A program made the position numbers and the translations under genes. A stretch of 64,000 bases of DNA from Chamaea fasciata (taxonomy: Eukaryota; Chordata; Aves; Passeriformes; Sylviidae). The stretch is from NCBI GenBank assembly GCA_029207755.1, contig JARCOQ010000026.1, positions 62,001 to 126,000 of the forward strand, written 5' to 3'. The notes below the pieces were generated by a model. The model searched no databases. It worked only from the letters and a program-made list of their open reading frames with translations, and was not told the origin of the DNA. This document shows, one piece after another, positions 35,501-61,656 of this stretch; position 1 is the first letter of the stretch; every line of letters starts with the position of its first letter.

Positions 35501-38500
35501 GAGGCTGCACCTGTGGGGGTCCAGCCCCTTGGCACAAGCAAGCCGAGGATCCTGGAGTGCCCCTCGGCTCTCCACCAGCTCTGAGCGCCCAACCCCAGGC
35601 GCTTCGTTCCCACGCCCCCGTGGGGGCAGTGGAGCTGGTAAAAGGGGGAATGGGGGGGAGCCCCATAAAGGGCCGGGCGGAGCCTGGGCAAGCCCGGAGA
35701 AGGCAGCGGATGCTGTTGAAAGGGAAGGTTGGCAGGAGGAGCCCCCTGCGGGGGGGCTCAGGGATGCTCTGATGCATGGGCTGGGTGCAGGGTGTAGCCC
35801 CTGGCGCCAGGGCTGGGCTCAGGGCTGCTTGGCAGGCAGAGCTGGCCGGGGGCCCAGCCTGCCCCCTCACTGCCTTATATACCCCCAATATTTTGGGGTC
35901 AAGCCTGATTTCCCACCCCCACCATCATACTGGGGTGTAGATGGTGTGTTCCCACATCCTGAGGAGCCGTGGCTGGGGGCTGGCAAGTGGCATGGGGTGG
36001 TCCTGCCGTGTCTTGGTGGGGGGTCTTTGGGTTTGGTCCCTGCTTACCTACCTACTCTGGTTCGTCCCAACCCCCTCTCCCAGTGCTGGTAGGGTGCTAG
36101 GATCCCCTCGCTGTGTCCCACTCAGCTGTTGAGTGCCTAATCCTGCCCGGCTCAGAGGATGGCAGCTGGGTCACAGGAGGGAGCCCCTTGCTGATGTGGC
36201 CCAGAACTCAGGGTCCTGCCAACTCTGAGCCCACCAAGCCCCCACCCCCCAAAACTGCACCTGGAGAAGCGGGTGTCTCCCTATATCCCCTCCTACACAG
36301 CGAGGGGGGGGATTCAGGGGGTTTGGAGATGTCTGGAAACACCAGGACCTGCTGTGGGTTGCTCCGTGACTCAGTTTCCCCATTGCTTGGGGCAGGTGGG
36401 GTGCAGCTGACCTCCGCAACAGTGATGGGAACATAGAGTGGCCATGGCCATCCATGCCGGAGAAGCAAGGTATACCAGCAGGGGTGGGGGGCCAGGGTGA
36501 TGCCCGCCCTCCCGTGCTGGCAGCTGGATAGGGTCTTATTTGAGGCAGGTCTTTCCCATGCACTCAGCATTAACCGTTGTGCTGCCGGCAGCTCCGGGGC
36601 AGATCCGGGGGCACGAGGCTGGGGTTGGAGGCAAGTTCACTGGGAAAAACCTGCTCGGGGAAGGGTGGGAGGGAACAGATTCCCACAGGAGCTCGGGACC
36701 AACCTGGCTCCCTGGGGGGGTGGAAAACAGCCCCTGGCGCCTCTCCCACCTGCCCCCTCAGGTGGGAACGAGGCCGAGGTGCCCAACCCTTCCCTGCAAA
36801 GTGTGTTGTGCTCCCAAGGGAGCCGCTGTCAGAGCCGGCACAGGGACCTGGGTGCCATGCGGGATGTACTGGGGGAGACCCTGTGGGACAGCCTGGCCTG
36901 GGAGCAGGTACTGGGGCAGGGGGCAGGGTCGATATGGGGCTGGGGGGCTGCTTTCTACTGCTGAGCCAGAGCGTTCCCCCCCAAATGACCCCGTGCATGT
37001 TTGTGGGTGTGGAGGGGTCCTGGGGGATTTGTTTGCATTGGTGGGGGGTTGGTGACACCCTCCAGTTCTCCTGTGAATTTACTCTGCTGCACTTTTCCCT
37101 GGATCCCTTCCACCCAAGTGCTGCTTGGGGTTCCTTGAGGGGGATTTCAAGGAGCTGCTTGCCCTGGTGAGGGGACAGCAGGTGCAGGGATGTTTGTCTC
37201 CTCTCCCAGAACCCAGCATACCCCCCCTCACCCATTTCCCTACCGCTGGGTACATATGTCCAGGGGTCCCAGGGGGCACGGAACCTGGCTGGTCCCAGGT
37301 GTGCTGGTGGCAGCTGGGTGCCCTCAGCTGCCTCAGCCATGACCCAGGTGGCAGAGAGGAAGTGAAATCCTGCACCCCAGTGAGCCAGCTGGCAGGGTGG
37401 GAGGTGAGGATCTGGCTTCGGAGCTGCTGTATTCACAGGAGCCCTGCCGGGACCTGGGGATGAGGGGAAATCCCGGTGGGTTCCCTGTGACTGCCAGGGT
37501 GTGCAGGAAGCCCTAGGGGACCCCTCATCTCCTCTCCATCTAGTTCTTCCAGCGGCCTCTCACACTGCTGGATGCTGCTGTGCCCCTTCCCCAAAGGAGT
37601 ACTGCAACTGGACGAGCCTTTTGCAGGATTCCCCCACAACAGGATGGGGCACCCAGGGCTTGGCTGGTGGCCCTGGGGGGCGGATCTAGGGAACTCAAAG
37701 GGGTGTCTGACTTGGCCACAATACAGGGTTTTCTCTTGTGTTCCAGGCCAAGAGGAAGCTGGACCTGGAGGGCCCCGAATTTCGCACGCCCAAGGGGAAG
37801 AGCAGGACACTGGCACAGGTCCCCAGCCCCAGGAGTAAGTGATGCAGGGTGAGATGGGGCAGGGGAATCTTGGGGGAGCAGACCCCACTTCTCTTCCCTC
37901 TTAGAACCATGTCCCCTCTACCACTATCTCATGTCACCTCCAGCCCACATCACACACTAAGGAGAGGATGGATGGGATCTCTCAAGTCCAGCCCAGTGAT
38001 ACCTCTGTCCCATGGACCTGGCTAAGGAGAGGATGGAGAGGTCTCTTGTCTCCAACCCAATGTAACCTCTGCCCACATCCGACACTAAAGAAAGGAAAAC
38101 GTGGTCCCTTCATGTCTAGCCCCATGTCACCTCCATCCCACATCCCAAAGTAAGGAAAGGATGGAGGGGTCTCTTGTTTCCTCACAGCCCCCAAGTCTCC
38201 CGGGGAGAAGACTCGCTACGACACCTCACTGGGGCTGCTCACCAAAAAATTCATCTGTTTGCTGAACGAGTCTCCCGACGGTGTTGTGGATCTGAACCGG
38301 GCTGCTGAGGTGCTGGAGGTCCAGAAACGTCGCATCTACGACATCACCAACGTACTGGAGGGCATCCAGCTCATCCGCAAGAAATCCAAGAACCACATCC
38401 AGTGGATGTAAGTGATGCTGGGCAGCTGAAAATGGGACACAGGGATGGAGTAGGGTGGTGGACACGTGGCTTGGAGGCACGTAGGATGTGCTGTGCCATC

Positions 38501-39688
38501 ACTCAGATGCCATCTCCATTGGCAGGGGGACAGGGATCTTTGAAGACACAGCGATGGTGGCGAAGCAACAAGTGCTGTGTGGGGAACTGGCTGAACTGTC
38601 TAGGACAGAGAAGATGCTGGACCAGCTCATGGAGGACTGTGCCCTGGAGATCCAGCAGCTGGCTGACAATGAGACCAACCAGAGATATCCTTGCTGAGGG
38701 AAATGGGAGGGAAGGCAGGGTCTTGGAGACTCCTCTGAGCCTCTTCTCCTCCAGCTGGATTCCCCTCGGGTTGGGGGATGCTTGGGGGGATGCGAGGGTT
38801 GATGTCCTGCTTGCAGCCCCTTCTTTTCCTATACCTCATCCCTGTCTACGCTGGCATACGTCACCTACCAGGACCTCCGTGCCATCAGCAGTTTCCAGGA
38901 GCAGACGGTGATTGCCGTGAAGGCTCCCCCTGAGACGCAGCTGGAGGTGCCAGACTTCAGCCAGGTGTGTGTGGATCCTGCTGGATCTGTGCCACACTTG
39001 TTGGGTCCCTCTGGGATGTCCCAAGGACACAGCCCTGCATTACCCTGGGTGGTTTTGGGGTGTCTCCACAGGGCTGTTTGGCCCTGAGCTAGTCCTTCAA
39101 GGGTTGCCATGCCCCATCTGGACCCCTCATGGGTTGGGGGTAATGGAGTGGGATATGGGTGACCTTCTGGGTGCCCCCCTGAGCCTTACTCTGCCCTCCC
39201 AGGAGAACTTCCAGCTCCATCTGAAGAGCACCAATGGCCCCATCGAGGTGTACCTCTGCCCAGAGGAGATCACAGAGGAAAGCCCTACCAAGGAGCACCC
39301 TGTCCCCTCTGCTTCCACCTCCCCACAGGACCACCACGTACCCCTTTCCCTGCCAAACAGTTCCCCATCAGCCACACAGCCACCCCACCCCACCTCTCAG
39401 AGCTGGGGGGGCACAGGAACTCCTCTCTCACCCCCGTCTCTGCCTCTCCCCATCCAGGGGGGACCCAGCTCACTGCTGGAGATGGAGCCTGGGCTCCTGG
39501 GTTCCCCTGCCCACCTTCTGCAGCAGACGGAGGACCAGCTGCCCTGCACTCCCTCCCACCTGGACTTGGGACCCTTCGTCACCTTCTCGCCCCCCCTGGA
39601 ACAGGATGACTATCTCTGGGGGCTTGAGGGTGAGGGTGTCACAGACCTCTTTGAGACATATGACTTGGGGGACCTGCTGAAGCACTGA
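32509..39688 (+). CDS. E2F2: Transcription factor E2F2
   Basis: Six coding exons join to 450 residues: 32509-32793, 37747-37834, 38188-38407, 38526-38684, 38850-38964 and 39203-39688. E2F2 binds DNA with a DP partner and activates S-phase genes; pocket proteins restrain it. Visible parts in order: a divergent N-terminus starting MLRLPRG; a cyclin A-binding-like KRKLDL at about 97-102; a winged-helix DNA-binding domain at about 130-196 with the signature [13 protein letters not shown] at 172-184; leucine zipper and marked-box dimerisation region, about 200-300; and a pocket-binding motif [10 protein letters not shown] with [12 protein letters not shown] near the end (425-448). The 32509 start is chosen because MLRLPRGVS resembles the human start; the in-frame ATG at 32611 has a better Kozak context. 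The intron after exon 4 is of the AT-AC type. Human E2F2 is 437 residues, a close fit. Confidence 0.95.
32794..37746 (+). other. E2F2 intron 1
   Basis: An intron of 4953 bp bounded by CCG/GTAAGA and TTCCAG/GCC. Besides a two-copy 164-bp repeat it holds no gene that I can support. The GC-rich frames within it have no splice or domain support. Confidence 0.85.
34125..34460 (+). repeat. Two-copy 164-bp tandem repeat with (ATC)n
   Basis: GGTTTTGAGCTAA at 34128 recurs as GGTTTTGGGCTAA at 34292. Both are followed by a CTTTGTCA segment, an ATC run (short in copy 1, about nine units at 34325-34351 in copy 2) and a GGGAACATGA segment. Confidence 0.75.
38685..38849 (+). other. U12-type AT-AC intron of E2F2
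   Basis: The coding join after AACCAGAG only works if the intron starts ATATCCTTGC and ends CTAC. It then restores the frame N-Q-R-L-A-Y-V, exactly as in the E2F family. ATATCCTT is the U12 5' splice site consensus. A branch-site match, TTCCTATAC, lies at 38826-38834, about 15 bases before the AC. The intron is therefore cut by the minor spliceosome. No GT-AG alternative keeps the frame. Confidence 0.9.
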
Positions 39689-40725
39689 GTGTACCCCCAG
39701 TCCCCACTGCCTTTGTTCCCTCTGGCCACTTGTGTCCTGAGTGCGTGGAATCAGTGTGGGGTGACTGGAGAGATTTGGGTATGTTGGGGAGCACTGGGTC
39801 TTCTGAGGATGGGAGGGAGAGGGGGACTTGAGTTGCTCACCCAGTGTGGCATCTCTGCACTCTCCTGGGTTGGTTGTCACCTCACTGGGCTCTGGGAGTG
39901 CCCTGGGATCCATCCAGGACCCATCCCAGCATCCCCTCATAAATCCATGGGGCGCCAATGCTTCCTACCATAACCCCCCACCACCGTGGGGGTGGTGGTG
40001 GACTGGGAGTGCCTTTGGGTGCCCCAGATGGGTTAGGGGCACCCTTGGGTGGCAGAGAAACCTCTGCCCAGAGTGGGCTGTGTCATGTTTTGGGGTCACT
40101 CCAGTTGCTCCTCAGTTAAACTGGTTCTTCATGGTCACAACAGGTCATTTCCAGTGGCATTTTCCCCCCCACGGCTGGAATATCCTTAAAATAATATTGA
40201 GACAGCAAAGCTGAAGTCACCTTTGGGTGAGGGAAGGATGAAGCTCACGTGTCTCCGGCAAATCTCTGGCCAGGACATGGAGCCATATTCCCTGAGGGGC
40301 TGCAGCCTCTGCCCCAGTCCACACCAGCTCCCTCCCGCCTCTTGGAGCTACTGGTGCTGGGAGTATCTAAAGTGGAATGTACTGGGAAGAGGTATGCCTG
40401 GAGGAGGCAATGACCTGCAGGGAGGGGCTTGGGACAAGCCCTGGGACGTGATGTAGGATAGGGTTTTTAACTGTGCCATTCCTTGCAAAATACCTGTAAT
40501 TATTGCACTGTATTTATCTGGGTCCCCCTCTTTGGTGTGGGGCTGGGAGGAGTTGGATTTGTCAATGGGTTTATTTAAGTTGTCCTTCCTTGGGTTGTTG
40601 GTGCTCCTGTAGGTTGGCTCAAGAGATGGTGTGGGTGAGAATGTATTTTGGCCTGGAAAAACTTGTGGCACTTGATGTCTTCTGCCCAGGAGGGGTTGAA
40701 ATAAAATAAAATTGTGGAGTTATAA
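39689..40725 (+). other. E2F2 3' UTR with poly(A) signal
   Basis: About 1 kb without coding potential follows the stop. Overlapping AATAAA signals occur at 40699-40704 and five bases later, after an AT-rich stretch with TTATTGCACTGTATTTATC near 40500. Confidence 0.75.
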
Positions 40726-41045
40726 AGGGCTGTTTTCCTCTAAGCAGCAAAATGCTGGAATGGTTTGGGAGGAGGGAGGAGCTGAGCTGGTTTTGATCCT
40801 ATTTTCAGGGTAAAATGGCCTGTTTTGGGGCTTTTTAGCTGGCCAGCCTGCTCTGTAGGCACTTGTGGAGAAGGGGGTTGAGATGAAGCTTTGACTGGAA
40901 TGACAACGATAGGTCTAATCTGCTCAGGTTGGTGATTTCCAGCCCAAATCTGGCTGGGATGAGCCTTTGCCTGAGCTACAGTCCCTTCACCCAGGAGTGT
41001 GGGAAAAGCCCCAGGGCTGGGGGTCAGCTCCCTGTGGATCTTGAG

Positions 41046-41155
41046 GCTGGATGGGCTTGTGCACCCCGATGTGGGGTCTGCAGAGCAAGATCCTTTGGGA
41101 GCTGTATCCATGTAAGGTCCTTCCCCATGTGTTACCTGTCATTCTGTGACCTGGG
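41046..41155 (+). mobile_element. CR1-like LINE 3' fragment (tentative)
   Basis: GAGGCTGGATGGGCTT at 41043 and AAGGTCCTTCCCC at 41115, followed by ATTCTGTGACC, follow the order of the avian CR1 3' tail in sense orientation. Much of it is eroded. Confidence 0.4.
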
Positions 41156-41159
41156 AATG

Positions 41160-41345
41160 CTACCAAGTGCTGGTGGCAAAATGATGGTCAGTGGTACCAG
41201 GTGATGTCCTGTGGCATGTGGTGGTGGGCGGTGGTACCCAAGTGATTTCTGGTGGTACCCAATGATGGCTGGTGGTACCTGGTGTTCATTGGTACTAAGT
41301 GACACCTGGTGGTACTCAGGGATGTCTGAAGGTACCTGGGGATGT
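41160..41345 (+). repeat. Minisatellite, about 24 bp, TGGTGGTACC core
   Basis: The core GGTGGTACCCAAGTGAT and variants recur about seven times with uneven length. It lies between E2F2 and ASAP3. Confidence 0.7.
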
Positions 41346-41359
41346 TTCCTACCTGGAGT

Positions 41360-42740
41360 TGTGGCACATGTTAGCGTTGCATAGTTCGTCTGGTGGTGTG
41401 GAGGAAGAGGAGGAGGAGAACCCCGGGCCAGGTGAGCCGAGCGAGGGGCACAGAGTCCCCATCCCCCGCGGGGGCGAGGAGATGTCCCCGGGCGATTTGC
41501 ACACACCCCCCCACCCCCCCACGCAGTCCCCAGGCCAGCCAGGAGGTGGCAGGGCCACACCAGCCAAGGGACCGGAGGGACCCGTTGATCCCAACCCCTC
41601 CTGCTCCAGTCCTGCCGGGGCCGCAGCTTTTTAACCCTCTGTCTGCCAGAGCCCTGCGGAGGGAGATGTCCCGGGAGCTCGGAAGATGTTGGGTCTCCCC
41701 AAACTGCGGGAGAAACCTTGGGGTCCCCTGCTGGTCTGTGCCAGAGGAGTGGAACCTTTCAAGCGTGGCCGTTCACTCAAGGCTTGTGATGGCTCTTCCT
41801 GTATCCCAGTCCCCCTCAGCACCCCAGTAACAGTGAGTTTAGAGGAGGGCTTGGGCTGGCCCTGGTTAGGCACTGACCTGATTTTTACTGAGCCCCACTC
41901 TTGACTCAGTAAAAGAGTCGAGGGTCTGTCACCCCCTAATCCACCGTGGGTGAGGGGTGCAAGGGGCAGGGGGGGAGGTCTGCAAAGCCCCCTTGCACCC
42001 ATGTCGGCCTCTCTCATGGCAAACCAGCCCCAGTAAGGCTTTCTGCTCCTTTCTGTTCCAGTTTGTCACCAGCCCCAGCCCTGCAGTGGGATGTGCTCAG
42101 TGTCTGTTCAACCTCATTGCCTGCTCCTGAGGTGTCCCGGCTTCCCCATCCTCCGGGAAGAACAAATAAACACGAATGGGACACCAAATTCCACTGAGAG
42201 GTGGGACGAATGAGGGGACAGGAGAGGGAACAGAGATTGCCTCCAGCGGGACAAAAAGCCAAGGACTCCAGTAATTATGCCCTGTCCAAGGATTGTCCCC
42301 TCGGGATCCTAGGAAGGGCAGAGTGGGGGTGACCTCCAGTTAAACCGGTGTTTGGAGTAGACTGAGCATAATCCTAAACCATGTGTTTCCATCCCTTACC
42401 AAGACGGGGAGAGGTGCTTCCTGGGGTCCCTGGGAGAGGTGGGTACTGAAGTGCTGGCGTGAGACAGGTTCTGGGCGGAGGTGGGTGCTGAAGTCCCTGG
42501 GTGCTTGAGTTAGATGGGTGCTAGGTGCCTGGGAAAGGTGGGTGTTGGTGTTAGGGGGGTGCTGCTGCCTGGGGAACGTGGGTCATTTGGATTAGGGAGA
42601 CACTGGGTGCCTGGGAAAGGTGGGTGCCGGCTGCCGAGGCAAGGCTGGGAGTGCGGATCCACCCAGACCCCAGGGTTTTCTCTTCGTCCCACCACAGCAC
42701 GGGGGAAGCCCGCACCCGCTACGTCCCGGAACGGGGGTCA
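41360..42740. other. E2F2-ASAP3 intergenic DNA
   Basis: No coding gene is visible. A single CTCF-like match, CCAGGAGGTGGCAG, lies at 41539-41552. The region 42410-42640 repeats a GGTGGGTGCTG / CTGGGAAAGG phrase about five times as a loose minisatellite. A palindromic TGACTCAGTAAAAGAGTC near 41893 includes an AP-1-like TGACTCA. Confidence 0.5.
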
Positions 42741-42749
42741 TGGGAGCGG

Positions 42750-42860
42750 CTCTCGGGGAGCTCCGCGGCTCTTCGCCTTTAACGCGCGGACGGGCGGGGC
42801 CGGCGCGTGACGGCGGAGGGGCGGGAGCAGGCGGAGGAGGGAGGGCCGGGGCGGCTCCGG
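42750..42860 (+). promoter_or_regulatory. ASAP3 CpG-island promoter (probable)
   Basis: A TATA-less CpG-dense stretch carries GGGCGGGGC (about 42793) and GGGGCGGGAG (about 42820) GC boxes immediately upstream of the 30-bp repeat array. Transcription probably starts here, which would place the array in the 5' leader; the exact start cannot be read from sequence. Confidence 0.55.
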
Positions 42861-42900
42861 TGCGGCGGGGGCTCCCGGTGCGGGGCTCCCGGTGCGGGGC

Positions 42901-43320
42901 GCCGAACCGGGCTGAGCGGGCTCCCGGGGCTCTGAGCCGGGCTGAGCGGGCTCCCGGGGCGCCGAGCCGGGCTGAGCGGGCTCCCGGGGCTCTGAGCCGG
43001 GCTGAGCGGGCTCCCGGGGCTCTGAGCCGGCCTGAGCGGGCTCCCGGGGCGCCGAGCCGGGCTGAGCGGGCTCCCGGGGCTCTGAGCCGGGCTGAGCGGG
43101 CTCCCGGGGCTCTGAGCCGGGCTGAGCGGGCTCCCCGGGCGCCGAACCGGGCTGAGCGGGCTCCCGGGGCGCCGAGCCGGGCTGAGCGGGCTCCCGGGGC
43201 GCCGAGCCGGGCTGAGCGGGCTCCCGGGGCGCCGAACCGGGCTGAGCGGGCTCCCCGGGCGCCGAACCGGGCTGAGCGGGCTCCCCGGGCGCCGAACCGG
43301 GCTGAGCGGGCTCCCGGGGC
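42901..43320 (+). repeat. 30-bp CpG-rich tandem repeat, exactly 14 copies, at ASAP3 5' end
   Basis: Fourteen end-to-end 30-mers with no indels. Two classes alternate by their opening: GCCGARCCGG and TCTGAGCCGG; both continue GCTGAGCGGGCTCCC. Minor variants carry CCTGAGCGGG (copy 5) or a CCCCGGGC end (copies 8, 12 and 13). Because 30 is a multiple of three, frames stay open on both strands; one + frame (a 10-residue RAERAPGA unit) runs without a stop into the ASAP3 ATG at 43397. Confidence 0.95.
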
Positions 43321-43396
43321 GCTCCGCAGGGGAGGCCCTCCCCGCCCCCCCGCGCTCCCCCTGCCTCCGCCCGGTACACCCGGTGCCCCCCGCACC

Positions 43397-59702
<16,306 letters not shown>

Positions 59703-60942
59703 CCGTGTGGTGGTGGTCCACTTGTCACTGTCCCATTGGCTGGGACTAGAGGCACCTCCCTCCTGGGGGCTTGGTGGAGCCAGGCCACTAGGGACATGTG
59801 CCCAGGATCCTGGCATGAGACCACTGCCCTCCAAGGGGGCCCAGAGACCCCCTGCACTGGGAAAACCGTCCATGGATGGCAGCGGTGGGGAGCTGAGGAG
59901 CAGAGAATGGACATGCTCGCTGCAGTACTGGGCTGAGGTTTCTGTGCCAGCCCCTGCTCCTGTGGCTCTTCCATCCTTCCTGTGGGCTCTGCCCATCCTT
60001 TGGGTTTTCTTCCTTCTCTCCAAGGAATTGGGAATGGGGGAGCTGTATTTAGTGTCCCCCGCCCTCTGCCAGACAGTCATGAAGCCTCCTCCTCATCCTG
60101 GGGGCAGCCATGGACCACCCGTTCTATACCCCACCGGTGAAGCCTTTGGGATGGGCAAGAAATAGTAGAGGGGTCCTTTTTTGTGTCCATTTCCCACCCC
60201 AGGTTCTGGGAGCTGCCTGGACTGGTGGAGTCTGGGGATGTTTCAAAGCTTCTCCAAAACTGGTAGTGAAATGCCATTTCCTGTTTTGGAGGGGGAGGGA
60301 TGTTTCAAGTGGTACCACAGAGCCCCTGCCCCATGTCCCTCATGTGGGGTGGGTGCTGGATCACCGCCCCTTCCCTGGCAGGGGCTCTCAGAGGGCGTTT
60401 TGCAGCTTTTTCTAGGACCAGAATATCCCCGTACCAGTGTCCCTTGGGAGCAACCTGCCTCCATACCCCCCCTCACTTTACCCTTCACATTTCTATGTCA
60501 AATGCTTCATCTCAAAAAAGTCTTTTTAAAAATGTTTTCTGTCTCTGATTTCTAAAAAACCATTTTTTTAAGCACCATGGAGTGTGTTGGGGGTACAGCC
60601 GCCGCCCTGGCAGTCCCCAGCATGGTGATGTGTCCCCAGCTGTTGCCGTGTCCCCAAGGCTCCCGGTCACTGGCATCTGTGATCACACTCGACGGGGGGG
60701 ATTATGGGCACCTTCCCTGCAGAGCAGGATGCTCATGCTACAGCCACCCCATGTGAATGCTGGAGCAGGGACAAGCAAGGATGGCAAGGTTGTTGTCACC
60801 TACATATCCCGATGGCCTGTGCCCCATACTGCTGCCTATCCAGCCGGGCCTGAGGGGCTCCTGGCTCCCACCCCAGGCTGGCACATCATCAGCTGGCAGG
60901 GCTCTGCTGCGCTTCAAAGACTGCGGGACAAGTGAGCATGTC

Positions 60943-61100
60943 ATCTGTCATCGCACAATTCTAGAATATTGGAAGGGGCCTTGAAGATCATTTAAGATCC
61001 CTTAAGATGTCCCCTGACATAGGGGGGACACCTGCCACTAGACCAGGTTGCTCCATGCCTGTCCAGCCTGACCTTGGATATTTCCAGGGATGGGGTTTCT
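60943..61100 (-). mobile_element. CR1 LINE 3' fragment
   Basis: CACAATTCTAGAATATTGG is followed by GGGGCCTTGAAGATCATTTAA, CACTAGACCAGGTTGCTCCA and TTTCCAGGGATGGGG, the usual order of a reversed avian CR1 3' end. A duplicated TTAAGATC stretch has altered its middle. Confidence 0.88.
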
Positions 61101-61115
61101 CAGTACCAAAATACT

Positions 61116-61200
61116 CCAATATGTGGAGTACTCCAGTATAAGAGCTATTCCTATATACTGGAATTCCACGTATATTGGAACAATCCAATACGTGGAGTAC
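61116..61200 (+). repeat. Imperfect hairpin and third half-copy
   Basis: The 25-base arm beginning CCAATATGTGGAGTACTCC (61116-61140) pairs with TATACTGGAATTCCACG onward (61154-61178), with a 13-base loop. A third copy, CCAATACGTGGAGTAC, follows at 61185-61200. It adjoins the end of the CR1 fragment. Confidence 0.8.
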
Positions 61201-61430
61201 AAGGATTATTCCCCCAGGGCTCTTGCTGCTGCAAGACACCAACTTTGGGAAAAATAAAGCCTGTGGCACACGGCACTGTAGCCGTGCCCCTCAGGATTCC
61301 CTAGCTAAGCCATCCCGATGGCAAAGCCCCATCCCGGGCTCTGTCCCTTGGCACTCCGGGCTCCCCACGGCCGCGCGTCCCGGAGCGCCCCGACGCGCAC
61401 CTCCCCCGCTCTTGCAATCGTGGCTCTCGG

Positions 61431-61656
61431 CTATATTTAGCCCTCCCCCGTGCTATTTCGCTTTCCTGGCAGGAGTTTCTAACTGGCCGGGACAGCCCCA
61501 CCTCCTTTCTGCTTTCTCTCCCTTCCCTTCTCTTCCCTTCCCTTTCCCCCTTTTCCCCTCCTCTCTGCTCCCTCCCACCCGGCTCCCCAGGACCCCCATG
61601 TCAGCAGTGCCCAGCTGTGCCCGCAGCCAGCGTCCTGCTCCGCTGGAGCCCCCGCC
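61431..61656 (+). promoter_or_regulatory. TCEA3 promoter and 5' leader
   Basis: CTATATTTAG at 61431-61440 is a perfect MEF2 consensus and could also act as a weak TATA element. It lies inside a GC-rich block (CGGAGCGCCCCGACGCGC at 61381) about 215 bases before the TCEA3 ATG. A pyrimidine-rich leader (61500-61585) follows. TCEA3 is known to be enriched in muscle in mammals, consistent with MEF2 control, but that is inference. Confidence 0.55.

Larger units (their letters stand above)
59703..61260 (+). other. ASAP3 3' UTR and ASAP3-TCEA3 spacer
   Basis: No coding sequence follows the ASAP3 stop. There is no AATAAA close by; an AATAAA lies at 61253-61258, after a CR1 fragment and a hairpin. The 3' UTR end is therefore uncertain: either a variant signal near the TAAAAA stretches at 60525-60570 is used, or the UTR runs through the CR1 copy to 61270. 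Confidence 0.5.

Noticed and set aside
36570..37436. A 288-codon - strand frame in E2F2 intron 1
   Set aside because: No domain, no splice context and the region is bounded by E2F2 splice sites on the other strand.
42901..43320. Regular repeats as a CRISPR array
   Set aside because: The units are contiguous with no unique spacers and the genome is a vertebrate.
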